This document shows, one piece after another, positions 19,723 through 26,846 of a stretch of DNA of 64,000 bases. This DNA comes from VRUE01 sp963697805. Lineage in GTDB: Bacteria; Actinomycetota; Thermoleophilia; Solirubrobacterales; 70-9. Numbering within the stretch: the first letter of the stretch is position 1; every line of letters begins with the position of its first letter. The notes below the pieces were generated by a model, which searched no databases, had not been told where the DNA came from, and saw only the letters and a program-made list of their open reading frames with translations. Position numbers and translations under genes: made by a program. The stretch spans positions 186,001 through 250,000 of the forward strand of contig CAVOPB010000003.1 in NCBI GenBank assembly GCA_963697805.1, written 5' to 3'.

Positions 19723-22523
19723 GCGGGTCGATGAGCAAGGAGAGAATGAAGATGAGCACCGAGAGGACCGACACCGCTTCGAAGGCACGTGGCGCCCGCC
19801 GGGTGGCGCCCGCCATCGTGGCCGCCCTCGCGGCCCTTGCGGTGATGGCCTCGTCGGCCTCGGCCGCCCCTGAATTCGCGGAATACGTCGTCGGCAGTTC
19901 GAACACCCAGGCCGGCGGCCATCCCGACCTCAACGTCAACCTGCGGCTTGAAAACGCCGCCGATCCCGAGGTCGTGCGCGATCTCACCTTCAACCTGCCG
20001 CAGGGCGTCTTCGGCAACCCGGGCGCGATCTACAAATGCGAGGCGGCCGACTTCGCACTCAACACCTGCCAGCCCGGCTCCCAGGCCGGAGTCGTGAGCA
20101 TCATCTCCAACTACCAGGGCACACCGAACACGATTTTGGGAACAGCCCCGGTCTACAACATGCGGACGATCGACGAAGAAGAAACGGCACGCCTGGCCTT
20201 CGTCGCACCGCTGGTCAACATCCCGATCGGCGTCCCGGTCTCGGTGCGCAGCGGCTCGGACTACGGCCTGAGGATGACGGCGCGGAGCATCTCGCAGTCC
20301 GTCGCGCTCAGCTCCGCCGAATTTCAGATCTGGGGCTTCCCCGCCGACCCCGAACACGATGCGGAACGGTTCCATCCCGGTGGGCCCGGCGAACCGCCGG
20401 CCTGCATCGGCGAAACCACAACCGATTGCATCGCGGCGCCGTTCCCCGAAGCGGGCAAACTGCCGGCGCCGTTCATCGACAACCCGAGCGTCTGCACCGG
20501 TGAGGAACTGCCGGTGACCGTCGACGCGGTCAGCTACCAGGACCCGAATCAGGCGTCGCACCTGGTCTCCAGCTACCCGGAAACGACCGGCTGCGAAAAC
20601 CAGCGCTTCGACCCGGTCTTCAACCTCGGCCTGACCACTCCCGAAGCGGATGCGCCATCTGGCATGAACATCGAACTGCGTGCGCGCCAGTTCCTCGAAG
20701 GCGAAGCGCCGACCCCGTCGAACCTCCGCGCGGCGACGCTGACCCTGCCCCCTGGGTTGACGGTCAACCCCGACGCGGCCGACGGCCAGACTTCCTGCAG
20801 CGACGCCGAGGCCGGCTTCGGACAGGACTCGGCGGGAGCGTGCCCCGACAACTCGAAGATCGGGACGGTGGAGGTGCGGACGCCGGCGCTCGATAATCCG
20901 CTCGACGGCTCGCTCTACATCGGCAAACCGCAGCCGGGCAACCAGTACAGGTTGTTCATGCTCTTCGACGGCTTCGGAATCCACGCGAAGCTCTCGGCCG
21001 ACGTTCATCCCGATCCGACGACCGGCCAGTTGACGGTGACGATGACGAATCTGCCGCAGGTCCCGTTCGAAACCTTCGACCTGCACCTGTTCGCGTCCGA
21101 CCGGGGTCTGCTGGCGACGCCGACGCAATGCACGCTTTACAACGCCGAATCGGACATGGTCCCGTGGAATTCGACGCTGGCCACTCAGCACTCGTCGCCG
21201 TTCGTGACGATCACGGCCGGGCCCGACAACAGGCAGTGCCCGGGCCAGGTGCGGCCGTTCACGCCCCGCCTGATCGCGGGGACTTCCAACCCGCTCGCCG
21301 GCAACTACAGCTCCTTCACGCTGAAACTGGATCGCGACGACGGAGACCAGTACCTGTCGGACGTCAACTTCAGGATGCCGCCGGGTTTCACCGGCTCCCT
21401 GCGCGGGCTGACGTACTGCCCGGACGCCTCGATCCAGGCCGCGGCCACGCGGACCGGCCGCGACGAGCAGGCCGGTCCGAGCTGCCCGGCGTCGAGCTTC
21501 GTCGGGACCACGAATGTCGCCGCGGGACCGGGTGAACACCCGTTCCACGCGGTCGGGAGGATGTATCTCAGCGGCCCGCTCAACGGCGCGCCCCTTAGCA
21601 TGGTCGCGATCACTCCGGCCCTGGCCGGTCCGTATGACTACGGTGTCGTGGTCGTCCGCGTCGCACTCCACGTCGACCCGAAGACGGCCCAGGTCAGCGC
21701 CATCTCGGATGCCATGCCTCAGATCGTCGGTGGCGTTCCGATCCGGATGCGCTCGATCCGGGTCAGCATCGACAAGCCGAACTTCACGATCAACCCGACG
21801 AACTGCTCGCCGTTCACGGTTGATTCGCAGGGGATCGGCGACCAGGGGACGGTCACCGACTTCTCCTCGTATTTCCAGGCCGTCAACTGCAGCACGCTGC
21901 CTTTCAAGCCGTCGATGAAGATCAAGCAGCTCGGCGGCCAGAAGGTCACGAAGCGAAGCGGGAACCCGGGCCTGCAGTTCGATCTCCGGACCCGCAACGG
22001 CGACGCCAACATCAAGGCGGTCTCGGTGACGCTGCCGAAGGCTTTCGCGATCGATCAGCGCCACCTCGGCAACATCTGCTCGAAAGCCCAGCTCGCCGCC
22101 GAAAGGTGCGCGGGTCGCCAGGCGATCGGCCACGTGACCACGACCACGCCGCTGCTCGACCAGCCGCTGAGTGGGCCCGCCTACGCTGTCTCGGGCTTCG
22201 GCAAACTGCCGCACGTCGTCTTCATTCTCGACGGCCAGGTGACGATCATGCCCGAGGCCGAATCGAGCTCGGTCAACGGCGGCCACCTGAAGACGGTCGT
22301 GCCGGTCGTCCCGGATGCCCCGATCGGCCACTTCCGCCTGAAGCTCTTCGGCGGCAAGAAGGGCTATCTGGTCAACACCCGGGACCTCTGTGCATCGGCC
22401 TCGCAGACGACGGTCGAATACACGGCGCAGAACGGGAAAAAGCTGACCCAGAAGGTGAGCACCAAGACCGCCTGCGGGAGCGGCAAGAGCTCCAAGCGCG
22501 CCGCTCGCAGGGCCCACCGCTGA
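19719..22523 (+). CDS. A5: exported protein with four internal Cys-pair repeats
   Basis: 934 residues, paralogous to A3 and closest to B5. A signal peptide ends ASSASA near residue 48, and the mature start has the family motif NTQAGGHPDLNV. The four repeats carry LPQGVFGNP, LPPGLTVNPDAADG, MPPGFTGSL and LPKAFAIDQ, each with a Cys pair and a closing Cys. Repeat 4 ends GGKKGYLVNTRDLC. The tail is basic (SSKRAARRAHR). The GTG start overlaps the A4 stop as GTGA, with GGGGGAGG about six bases before it, encoded by A4's final Gly codons. No active site is seen; a structural surface role is inferred. Confidence 0.84.
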   Translation: MSGSMSKERMKMSTERTDTASKARGARRVAPAIVAALAALAVMASSASAAPEFAEYVVGSSNTQAGGHPDLNVNLRLENAADPEVVRDLTFNLPQGVFGNPGAIYKCEAADFALNTCQPGSQAGVVSIISNYQGTPNTILGTAPVYNMRTIDEEETARLAFVAPLVNIPIGVPVSVRSGSDYGLRMTARSISQSVALSSAEFQIWGFPADPEHDAERFHPGGPGEPPACIGETTTDCIAAPFPEAGKLPAPFIDNPSVCTGEELPVTVDAVSYQDPNQASHLVSSYPETTGCENQRFDPVFNLGLTTPEADAPSGMNIELRARQFLEGEAPTPSNLRAATLTLPPGLTVNPDAADGQTSCSDAEAGFGQDSAGACPDNSKIGTVEVRTPALDNPLDGSLYIGKPQPGNQYRLFMLFDGFGIHAKLSADVHPDPTTGQLTVTMTNLPQVPFETFDLHLFASDRGLLATPTQCTLYNAESDMVPWNSTLATQHSSPFVTITAGPDNRQCPGQVRPFTPRLIAGTSNPLAGNYSSFTLKLDRDDGDQYLSDVNFRMPPGFTGSLRGLTYCPDASIQAAATRTGRDEQAGPSCPASSFVGTTNVAAGPGEHPFHAVGRMYLSGPLNGAPLSMVAITPALAGPYDYGVVVVRVALHVDPKTAQVSAISDAMPQIVGGVPIRMRSIRVSIDKPNFTINPTNCSPFTVDSQGIGDQGTVTDFSSYFQAVNCSTLPFKPSMKIKQLGGQKVTKRSGNPGLQFDLRTRNGDANIKAVSVTLPKAFAIDQRHLGNICSKAQLAAERCAGRQAIGHVTTTTPLLDQPLSGPAYAVSGFGKLPHVVFILDGQVTIMPEAESSSVNGGHLKTVVPVVPDAPIGHFRLKLFGGKKGYLVNTRDLCASASQTTVEYTAQNGKKLTQKVSTKTACGSGKSSKRAARRAHR

Positions 22524-22554
22524 TAGCGAGAACCCCGTCGAGCGTCGGCGGCGC

Positions 22555-22649
22555 TAGAATCCCGCCGGGTTTCTGACCAAACCTTTGAGTGCGTAGGGGG
22601 GTTCTCTCTATGAGGGAACCGCAAACATGGGAGAAAGCGGAGGAGAGAG
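22555..22649 (+). promoter_or_regulatory. Conserved leader RNA element before A6
   Basis: This 95-base non-coding stretch is strikingly similar to 40378-40471 before B6. It begins TAGAATCCCGCCGGGTTTCTG (a possible -10 box or small hairpin). A 9-bp hairpin follows (22600-22608 with 22612-22620, TAT loop, one G-U pair). Next is CCGC...GCGG around an A-rich loop that abuts the GGAGGAG ribosome site. In B6 the hairpin is kept with changed bases (GTTCCC/GGGAAC). This suggests selected RNA structure: an attenuator or regulator of the downstream sub-operon. No known riboswitch class is recognised. Confidence 0.5.
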
Positions 22650-23294
22650 ATGCAGGACGAGGTGAGCAGGAAGCGGGCCATGATGCCCTCACCGGCGATG
22701 GTCGTCGCGATCATCGCCCTGATTGCGGCGCTGGCGGGAACCGCCTATGCGGCGACTCTGGCACCCCCGAACTCGGTTGGCGCAAAGCAGCTGAAGTCGA
22801 AGTCGGTCACCACCGGCAAGATCGCCAACGGCTCCGTCAAGGGCAGCTCGAACGTGGCCGACCAATCGCTCACCGGCGAGGACATCAACCTCAACGCGCT
22901 CGGTGTCGTGCCCAGCGCCAGCAACGCGGCCCAGACCGGCAATGCCGGGAAGATCACCGGCCACCAGGCCGCCTGCCCGGGAGGGACCACGTTGATCCGC
23001 GGCATCTGCTTCGACTCCGCCTCGAGTGGCCCCGTCTCGTCGGTATTGAAAGCCCGCGACGCTTGCGCCGCCAAAGGCGGCTACCTGCCGAGCCCGCTGA
23101 AGCTGCGCTCGACCAAAGACGTCCTCAACCTCGGCACCGGAGTCGGCAGCGACCTCCAGTACACCGACACCTACTACGAAAACACAAGCGAGGAAAACCC
23201 GTCCACGATCGTCGTCGACGGAAAAGGCACGATGACCGAGCAGAGCGTCGGCGATGAAGCTGAGTTCGTCTGCGCCTATCCGCTCGTTCGCTAG
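22650..23294 (+). CDS. A6: membrane-anchored protein with NSVG-KQLK repeats
   Basis: 214 residues. A single N-terminal membrane segment (about 13-34; MVVAIIALIAALAGTAYAA) is followed by a short quasi-repeat of V-K-I steps (NSVGAKQLKSKSVTTGKIAN, then GSVKGSSNVADQSLTG). The C-terminal domain (about 105-214) contains Cys in CPGGTTLIRGICFD, DACAAKGGYLP and FVCAYPLVR. The C-terminal pattern (spaced Cys, 'aC-akGG-LP') is faintly like a C-type-lectin fold; this is speculative. The ATG has GGAGGAG upstream. Its counterpart B6 is similarly placed. Confidence 0.8.
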   Translation: MQDEVSRKRAMMPSPAMVVAIIALIAALAGTAYAATLAPPNSVGAKQLKSKSVTTGKIANGSVKGSSNVADQSLTGEDINLNALGVVPSASNAAQTGNAGKITGHQAACPGGTTLIRGICFDSASSGPVSSVLKARDACAAKGGYLPSPLKLRSTKDVLNLGTGVGSDLQYTDTYYENTSEENPSTIVVDGKGTMTEQSVGDEAEFVCAYPLVR

Positions 23295-23319
23295 CCGATG
23301 AGAAGCTAGCCGATGAGAA
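23290..23319 (+). repeat. 15-bp perfect tandem duplication at the A6/A7 junction
   Basis: GCTAGCCGATGAGAA occurs twice in a row (23290-23304 and 23305-23319). It duplicates the A6 stop codon and the A7 start. The first copied ATG (23298) is followed by AGA AGC TAG, a three-codon dead-end frame. The second (23313) opens A7. Unit B has a single copy. Confidence 0.9.
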
Positions 23320-24110
23320 GAATTCGCAGAAAGAGGGCCGCCCTCGCGGCGGCGGCGGTCGTCGCGCTCGCGGCGCTGGCGCTGGCCTCGACCAGCCAGG
23401 CCGTGCGCGTCGTCAACGGCAGCCTTTCCGTCACCTTCGAAGGGACGATCACGCCCTCGAAGCTGCCCCGCACCGGGACCGCCCCGGTCGGGGTCCAGAT
23501 GGGCGGCAAGATCAAGACGACCGACCGCAGCACGCCGCCCAAACTGGAAACGATCGTCCTCGAGATCAACCGCCACGGGCTGCTGCAGACGAAGGGGCTG
23601 CCGACCTGCTCGCTCGGGAAGCTTCGCTCGATCTCATCCGAAGGCGCGAAGAAGGCCTGCGAAAACTCCCTGATCGGGTCGGGCTCGGTCACCTCGCGGG
23701 TTTCGCTGCCCGGGCAGGGCCCGTTCTCCTCGATCGGGAAGCTCCAGGCCTTCAATGGCCGCAACCACGGCCACCCGGCGATCTTCGCCCAGGTCGCCTC
23801 CGGGGCGCCGCTGCCGCTGACCTACGTGATCGTGTTCGACGTCAAGAAGAAGGGGGGCACCTTCGCGACCTCGCTGGTCGGGACGATGCCGCCGATCGCG
23901 TCCGAATACGGGTTCATCTCGGCCTTCAATCTTCTGCTCCGGCGCCAGTACTCGTTCCACGGCCAGAAGCTGAGCTATGCCTCGGCCGGCTGCCCGGCGC
24001 CGGATGGCTTCAACCAGATCAACTTCCCGTTCGCGAAAGCGAGTTTCAAGTTCGCGGACGGTCGTAATCTCTCAAGCAAGCTTGTTCGCAAATGCACCGT
24101 CAGGAGGTAG
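23313..24110 (+). CDS. A7: exported single-unit Cys-repeat protein
   Basis: 265 residues. A basic N-terminus and signal peptide (about 1-32, ending STSQA) precede a beta-rich domain with 'SPSKLPRTGTAPVGVQMGGK'-style segments and a Cys-pair unit ('GLPTCSLGKLRSISSEGAKK' then AC, 'IGSGSV', 'FNG', 'MPPI', 'YASAGC'). Spacing and motifs match one repeat of the A3/A5 proteins, so it looks like a single-repeat relative. B7 is its counterpart and A8, B8 and C1 are more distant. It ends in a basic CTVRR. The A8 ribosome site lies inside its last codons. Confidence 0.82.
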   Translation: MRRIRRKRAALAAAAVVALAALALASTSQAVRVVNGSLSVTFEGTITPSKLPRTGTAPVGVQMGGKIKTTDRSTPPKLETIVLEINRHGLLQTKGLPTCSLGKLRSISSEGAKKACENSLIGSGSVTSRVSLPGQGPFSSIGKLQAFNGRNHGHPAIFAQVASGAPLPLTYVIVFDVKKKGGTFATSLVGTMPPIASEYGFISAFNLLLRRQYSFHGQKLSYASAGCPAPDGFNQINFPFAKASFKFADGRNLSSKLVRKCTVRR

Positions 24111-24112
24111 GG

Positions 24113-24889
24113 ATGCGGTTTAGAGGTAGGGGAATGCTGTTCGTGGCGATGGGGGCGATGGCTCTCATCGGTGCGATGGTCGTCGGCAACGCGATGGCGA
24201 AGAGCCAGAAGGTCATCTTCGGCAATATCGTGATCGAACTCGACGGCTCGGTCTCACCGACAAAGCTCTCGAAGAAGACTCCGCAGCCGATAACCCTCAA
24301 TCTCTCGGGAACCGCCGGGACGACCGACGGCACCCACGTCCCGCCGCTGAAAGAACTGTTCGTCGAATTCGACAAGAACGGCCACCTCAACACCAAGGGC
24401 ATGCCGAGCTGCACGGTCGGCAAACTGCAGAGCACGCTGACCGCCCAGGCGAAGGCCGCCTGCGGCGACGCCCTCATCGGTCAGGGCCAGGCGACCGCCG
24501 AGATCGCCTTCCCCGAACAGGCCCCGTTCTCGGCCGGTGGACCGATCCTGATCTTTAACGGGTCCCAGGGCAACAAGCAGATGCTGATCTTCCACGTCTA
24601 CGCCCAAGTCCCGGCCCCGACGACGTTCGTCTTCACTGCGACCATCGGCAAGGGCAAGGGCCCATACGGGACCTCCGCCAAGGTCAAGGTCCCGTCGATC
24701 ACGTCGGGCCAGGGCTCGGTGACCGCGTTCAAAGTGAAGATCTCCAAAACCTTCACCTACAAGGGCAAGAAGCAGAGCGTCTTGACGGCGACCTGCAAGA
24801 CCGGAACCCTTCAGGCGCGGGGCGAATTCCTCTTCCAGGGCAAAAAGCTGGAAGGGAAAGTCACCCGGCCGTGCACGCCCGGCAAGTGA
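24113..24889 (+). CDS. A8: exported single-unit Cys-repeat protein
   Basis: 258 residues with a signal peptide (about 1-30, ending GNAMA). The mature protein has 'LDGSVSPTKLSKKTPQPITL', 'FDKNGHLNTKGMPSCTVGKL', AKAACGDALIG, 'FNGSQGNKQMLIFHVYAQVP', 'VPSITSGQGSVTAFK' and a closing 'SVLTATC', then PCTPGK. The order Cys...Cys-IG...FNG...P...Cys mirrors A7 and the A3/A5 repeats. The ATG is chosen because AGGAGG lies five bases upstream, only two bases after the A7 stop. Function unknown; exported. Confidence 0.83.
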   Translation: MRFRGRGMLFVAMGAMALIGAMVVGNAMAKSQKVIFGNIVIELDGSVSPTKLSKKTPQPITLNLSGTAGTTDGTHVPPLKELFVEFDKNGHLNTKGMPSCTVGKLQSTLTAQAKAACGDALIGQGQATAEIAFPEQAPFSAGGPILIFNGSQGNKQMLIFHVYAQVPAPTTFVFTATIGKGKGPYGTSAKVKVPSITSGQGSVTAFKVKISKTFTYKGKKQSVLTATCKTGTLQARGEFLFQGKKLEGKVTRPCTPGK

Positions 24890-24900
24890 GGAGGATGACG

Positions 24901-25380
24901 ATGATCAAGAAGGCGATTGCGCTCAGCCTCACCGGAGTACTGGTCCTCTCGATCGCGGCGCCCGCCGCGATGGCTCTGACCCGCGATGAATACAAGGCGA
25001 AGGTCGAACCGATCTGCCAGAAGAACTCCGAAGCGAACGACAAGATCCTCAAAACCGTTCGCAAGGAAGTCAAGGAAAACAAGCTGAAGACGGCCGGGGC
25101 CAAATTCCTCAAGGCCTCGACCGCCCTCACCACCACCTACAACGAACTGAAGGCGGTCGAACAGCCGGCCGAAGACGCGGCGAAACTGACGAAATGGCTC
25201 GGTTACGTCAAGACCGAGGCGAGCCTGTTCAAGAGCGGCGGCAACGCGCTCAAGGCCGGCAACAAGTCAAAGGCACAGAAGTTCGTCAACCAGCTGAACT
25301 CGAACGCCAACCAGGCCAATTCGACGGTCCTGGCCTTCGGCTTCCGCTACTGCAAGTTCGAACCGTCCAAATACACCTGA
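24901..25380 (+). CDS. A9: small exported helical protein
   Basis: 159 residues with a signal peptide (1-25, ending APAAMA). The mature protein starts LTRDEYKAKVEPIC and is predicted mostly helical and Lys-rich, with only two mature Cys (in PICQKN near the start and RYCKFEPSKYT at the end) that could form a disulfide closing a helical bundle. ATG 24901 is chosen because AGGAGG is six bases upstream; the ATG at 24895 is too close to it. B9 has the same architecture. Function unknown. Confidence 0.82.
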   Translation: MIKKAIALSLTGVLVLSIAAPAAMALTRDEYKAKVEPICQKNSEANDKILKTVRKEVKENKLKTAGAKFLKASTALTTTYNELKAVEQPAEDAAKLTKWLGYVKTEASLFKSGGNALKAGNKSKAQKFVNQLNSNANQANSTVLAFGFRYCKFEPSKYT

Positions 25381-25388
25381 GAGGCGCT

Positions 25389-25880
25389 CTGCGCGGGTTC
25401 AGCACAGCACTGGCCCTGATGGGCATCCTCGTCCTCGCCGCCGGCTGCGGGGGCGAGGATGAAACTCAGCCGACCACGGTTTCCGAACGTGCGCAGCTGG
25501 AAGCGCTGGCCGAACCGCCGCCGAAGAACGCCTCGCCCCTGCTGAAAAGCATCTACCGCGAGTTCCAGCCGCCGCAGCCCGACCCCAACGTGAAGGCGTC
25601 GGCGAAGGCGATCAAGGCCGGCGAACGGGAATGCAAGGGCAAGACGCCAATCGAAGTGCGGGAAGCGTTCATTGGCGAAAGCGAACTGAACGAAGACCAG
25701 GAAAAGGTCGTCAACGAACTCGAGCGCTACGAACAGACCCCGAGCCCGAGCTACCCGGCCGGACAGCTGGGCGCGCTCGTCTACGAGAAGACCCTTCCCG
25801 AATCGACCGCCACCTACGGGTTCCAGGGCTGCGTCTACTCGCTCTCACTCGGGGTCAAGCGCGAACTCGAAAAGCCCTAG
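25389..25880 (+). CDS. A10: small lipoprotein, probable CTG start, unit A only
   Basis: About 163 residues. The N-terminus RGFSTALALMGILVLAAGCG is a lipoprotein signal with the lipobox LAAGC. The only in-frame ATG leaves an eight-residue leader, which is too short. The codon equivalent to the TTG start of B11 is CTG (25389), preceded by GAGAGG overlapping the A9 stop. The mature part is Glu/Pro-rich and helical ('ERECKGKTPIEVREAFIGES', 'VVNELERYEQTPSPSYPAGQ') with Cys in RECKG and QGCVYS. No family recognised. Unit B has no copy: its lipoprotein follows B9 directly. Confidence 0.7.
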   Translation: MRGFSTALALMGILVLAAGCGGEDETQPTTVSERAQLEALAEPPPKNASPLLKSIYREFQPPQPDPNVKASAKAIKAGERECKGKTPIEVREAFIGESELNEDQEKVVNELERYEQTPSPSYPAGQLGALVYEKTLPESTATYGFQGCVYSLSLGVKRELEKP

Positions 25881-25925
25881 GGCCGCCCTAAGAGGATCTT
25901 TAGGCCCCGACCGCACAATGCTCTG

Positions 25926-26648
25926 ATGCGCGGGCTCCTGACAGCACTCGCCCTCCTGGGCATCCTCGCGATCGCCGCCGGCTGCGGCGGTGGGAGCTCG
26001 GACTCGACCTCCTCGAGCGACTCCACCGAAGCCAGCAGCGCCTCCGAAGGCTCGACCACCGCCGCCACCGATCAGGGTGGCGGCGGCTCGCAGGGCAAGG
26101 GCGCCAAGGGCGACTCCAAGGCCCAGGGCGGCTCGGGCGATGGCGGCTCATCCTCGGAGGGCCCCCAGGGCCCCGGCCTCACCGAAAAGGCAAAGCCCGA
26201 CACCAAGGGCTTCAAGGCCCCGCCCGGCGGCGACAACAGCATCCAGACCTTCGGCGCCGAAGCCGAAACCACCGAAGAAGAAGAAATCACCACCGCGATG
26301 GCCTCTTTCCTGCGGGCGATGGCGGCACGCGACTACAACGCGATCTGCAACGGCCTCTCCGCCGCCAACCTCGGCCAGCTCGAACAACTGATGAAGCTGA
26401 AAAAAGAAGTCGGCACCGACTGCCCCACGGTCCTCAAGTCGCTCCTCGTCGGCCCCACCGATGAAGCCCAGAAGGCCGCCGAAGGGACCGTCTTCCAGGT
26501 CCGCGTCGAAGGCGAAAACGCCTTCATCCTCTTCACCCCCCTCGGCGGCACCGCCTCCTACTTCGTGATGAAACACGACCCCGACGGCTGGAAGTCGACG
26601 AGCCTCTCCTCCGGGACCCCGTTCAACCCCGAAGTTCCCGCCGAATAG
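25926..26648 (+). CDS. A11: lipoprotein with Gly/Ser linker and C-terminal domain
   Basis: 240 residues. A lipoprotein signal (ILAIAAGC) is followed by a long low-complexity Ser/Gly/Lys linker (about 20-90), which would tether the folded part away from the membrane. The C-terminal domain (about 118-240) has 'ITTAMASFLRAMAARDYNAI' with CNGL next, 'GTVFQVRVEGENAFILF' and 'HDPDGWKS', reminiscent of small NTF2-like lipoprotein domains (tentative). B11 is 99% identical over 710 bases, far closer than the flanking gene pairs. 17 of 18 Glu codons are GAA. Confidence 0.83.
   Translation: MRGLLTALALLGILAIAAGCGGGSSDSTSSSDSTEASSASEGSTTAATDQGGGGSQGKGAKGDSKAQGGSGDGGSSSEGPQGPGLTEKAKPDTKGFKAPPGGDNSIQTFGAEAETTEEEEITTAMASFLRAMAARDYNAICNGLSAANLGQLEQLMKLKKEVGTDCPTVLKSLLVGPTDEAQKAAEGTVFQVRVEGENAFILFTPLGGTASYFVMKHDPDGWKSTSLSSGTPFNPEVPAE
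25929..26638 (+). repeat. Near-identical 710-bp block (copy 1 of 2)
   Basis: Aligns without gaps to 43201-43910, with five substitutions that I could find by eye. Similarity stops abruptly at the start codon on one side and seven bases before the A11 stop codon on the other, suggesting recent gene conversion or copying. Confidence 0.9.
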
Positions 26649-26680
26649 CAGGGATTTTCGACGCCCGTCCAGTTATGGGC

Positions 26681-26709
26681 TTGACAATCGTGACGCCATC
26701 TGGTGTTAT
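26681..26709 (+). promoter_or_regulatory. Sigma70-type promoter of unit B
   Basis: TTGACA (26681-26686), 17-base spacer, TGTTAT (26704-26709). Same spacing, same -35 and a similar pre-minus-10 (ATCTGG) as the unit A promoter. It lies 33 bases after the A11 stop, so unit B can be transcribed independently. Confidence 0.7.
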
Positions 26710-26846
26710 GAGCGCGCTTCGAGTACGTCTGATTTTCTTAGACGTCTTGAGCAGGGACGAAAGTCCAGGGAACAGGGAAAACGAGTCCACTCGGATGCCG
26801 CTTGGGAAGGTGGCGGAGGTCGGGCTCTTGGGAGAGGAGATAGCGA
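26710..26846 (+). promoter_or_regulatory. 137-base 5' leader of unit B
   Basis: An 8-bp hairpin with a TTTTC loop (26725-26732 with 26738-26745) is followed by GGAC-GAAA-GTCC (26755-26766), a textbook GNRA tetraloop hairpin. The ribosome site GGAGAGGAG (26831-26839) precedes the GTG at 26847. The first hairpin occupies the same place as the T-loop hairpin of the unit A leader. Purpose unknown; structured leader or attenuator. Confidence 0.4.

Larger units (their letters stand above)
4942..26648 (+). repeat. Unit A of a tandem segmental duplication
   Basis: Eleven co-directional exported-protein genes. Nine (A2-A9 and A11) have counterparts in the same order in 26847-43923. A1 and A10 have no full-length counterpart there. 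Divergence between copies differs strongly from gene to gene, and the last gene is almost identical between the units. Confidence 0.85.

Noticed and set aside
19614..22517. 967-codon minus-strand frame opposite A5
   Set aside because: Arg/Val/Asp-rich shadow; A5 has a signal peptide, an SD-coupled start and paralogues.
22589..22649. Short peptide shared by the A6 and B6 leaders (EPQTWEKAEE)
   Set aside because: The frame is conserved because the nucleotides are; it has no start with a ribosome site and runs on into the out-of-frame A6/B6 sequence. RNA structure is the better explanation.
26755..26766. Known riboswitch in the unit B leader (GNRA hairpin)
   Set aside because: A GGAC-GAAA-GTCC hairpin alone is not diagnostic; I could not match the leader to c-di-GMP, c-di-AMP or other consensus patterns.
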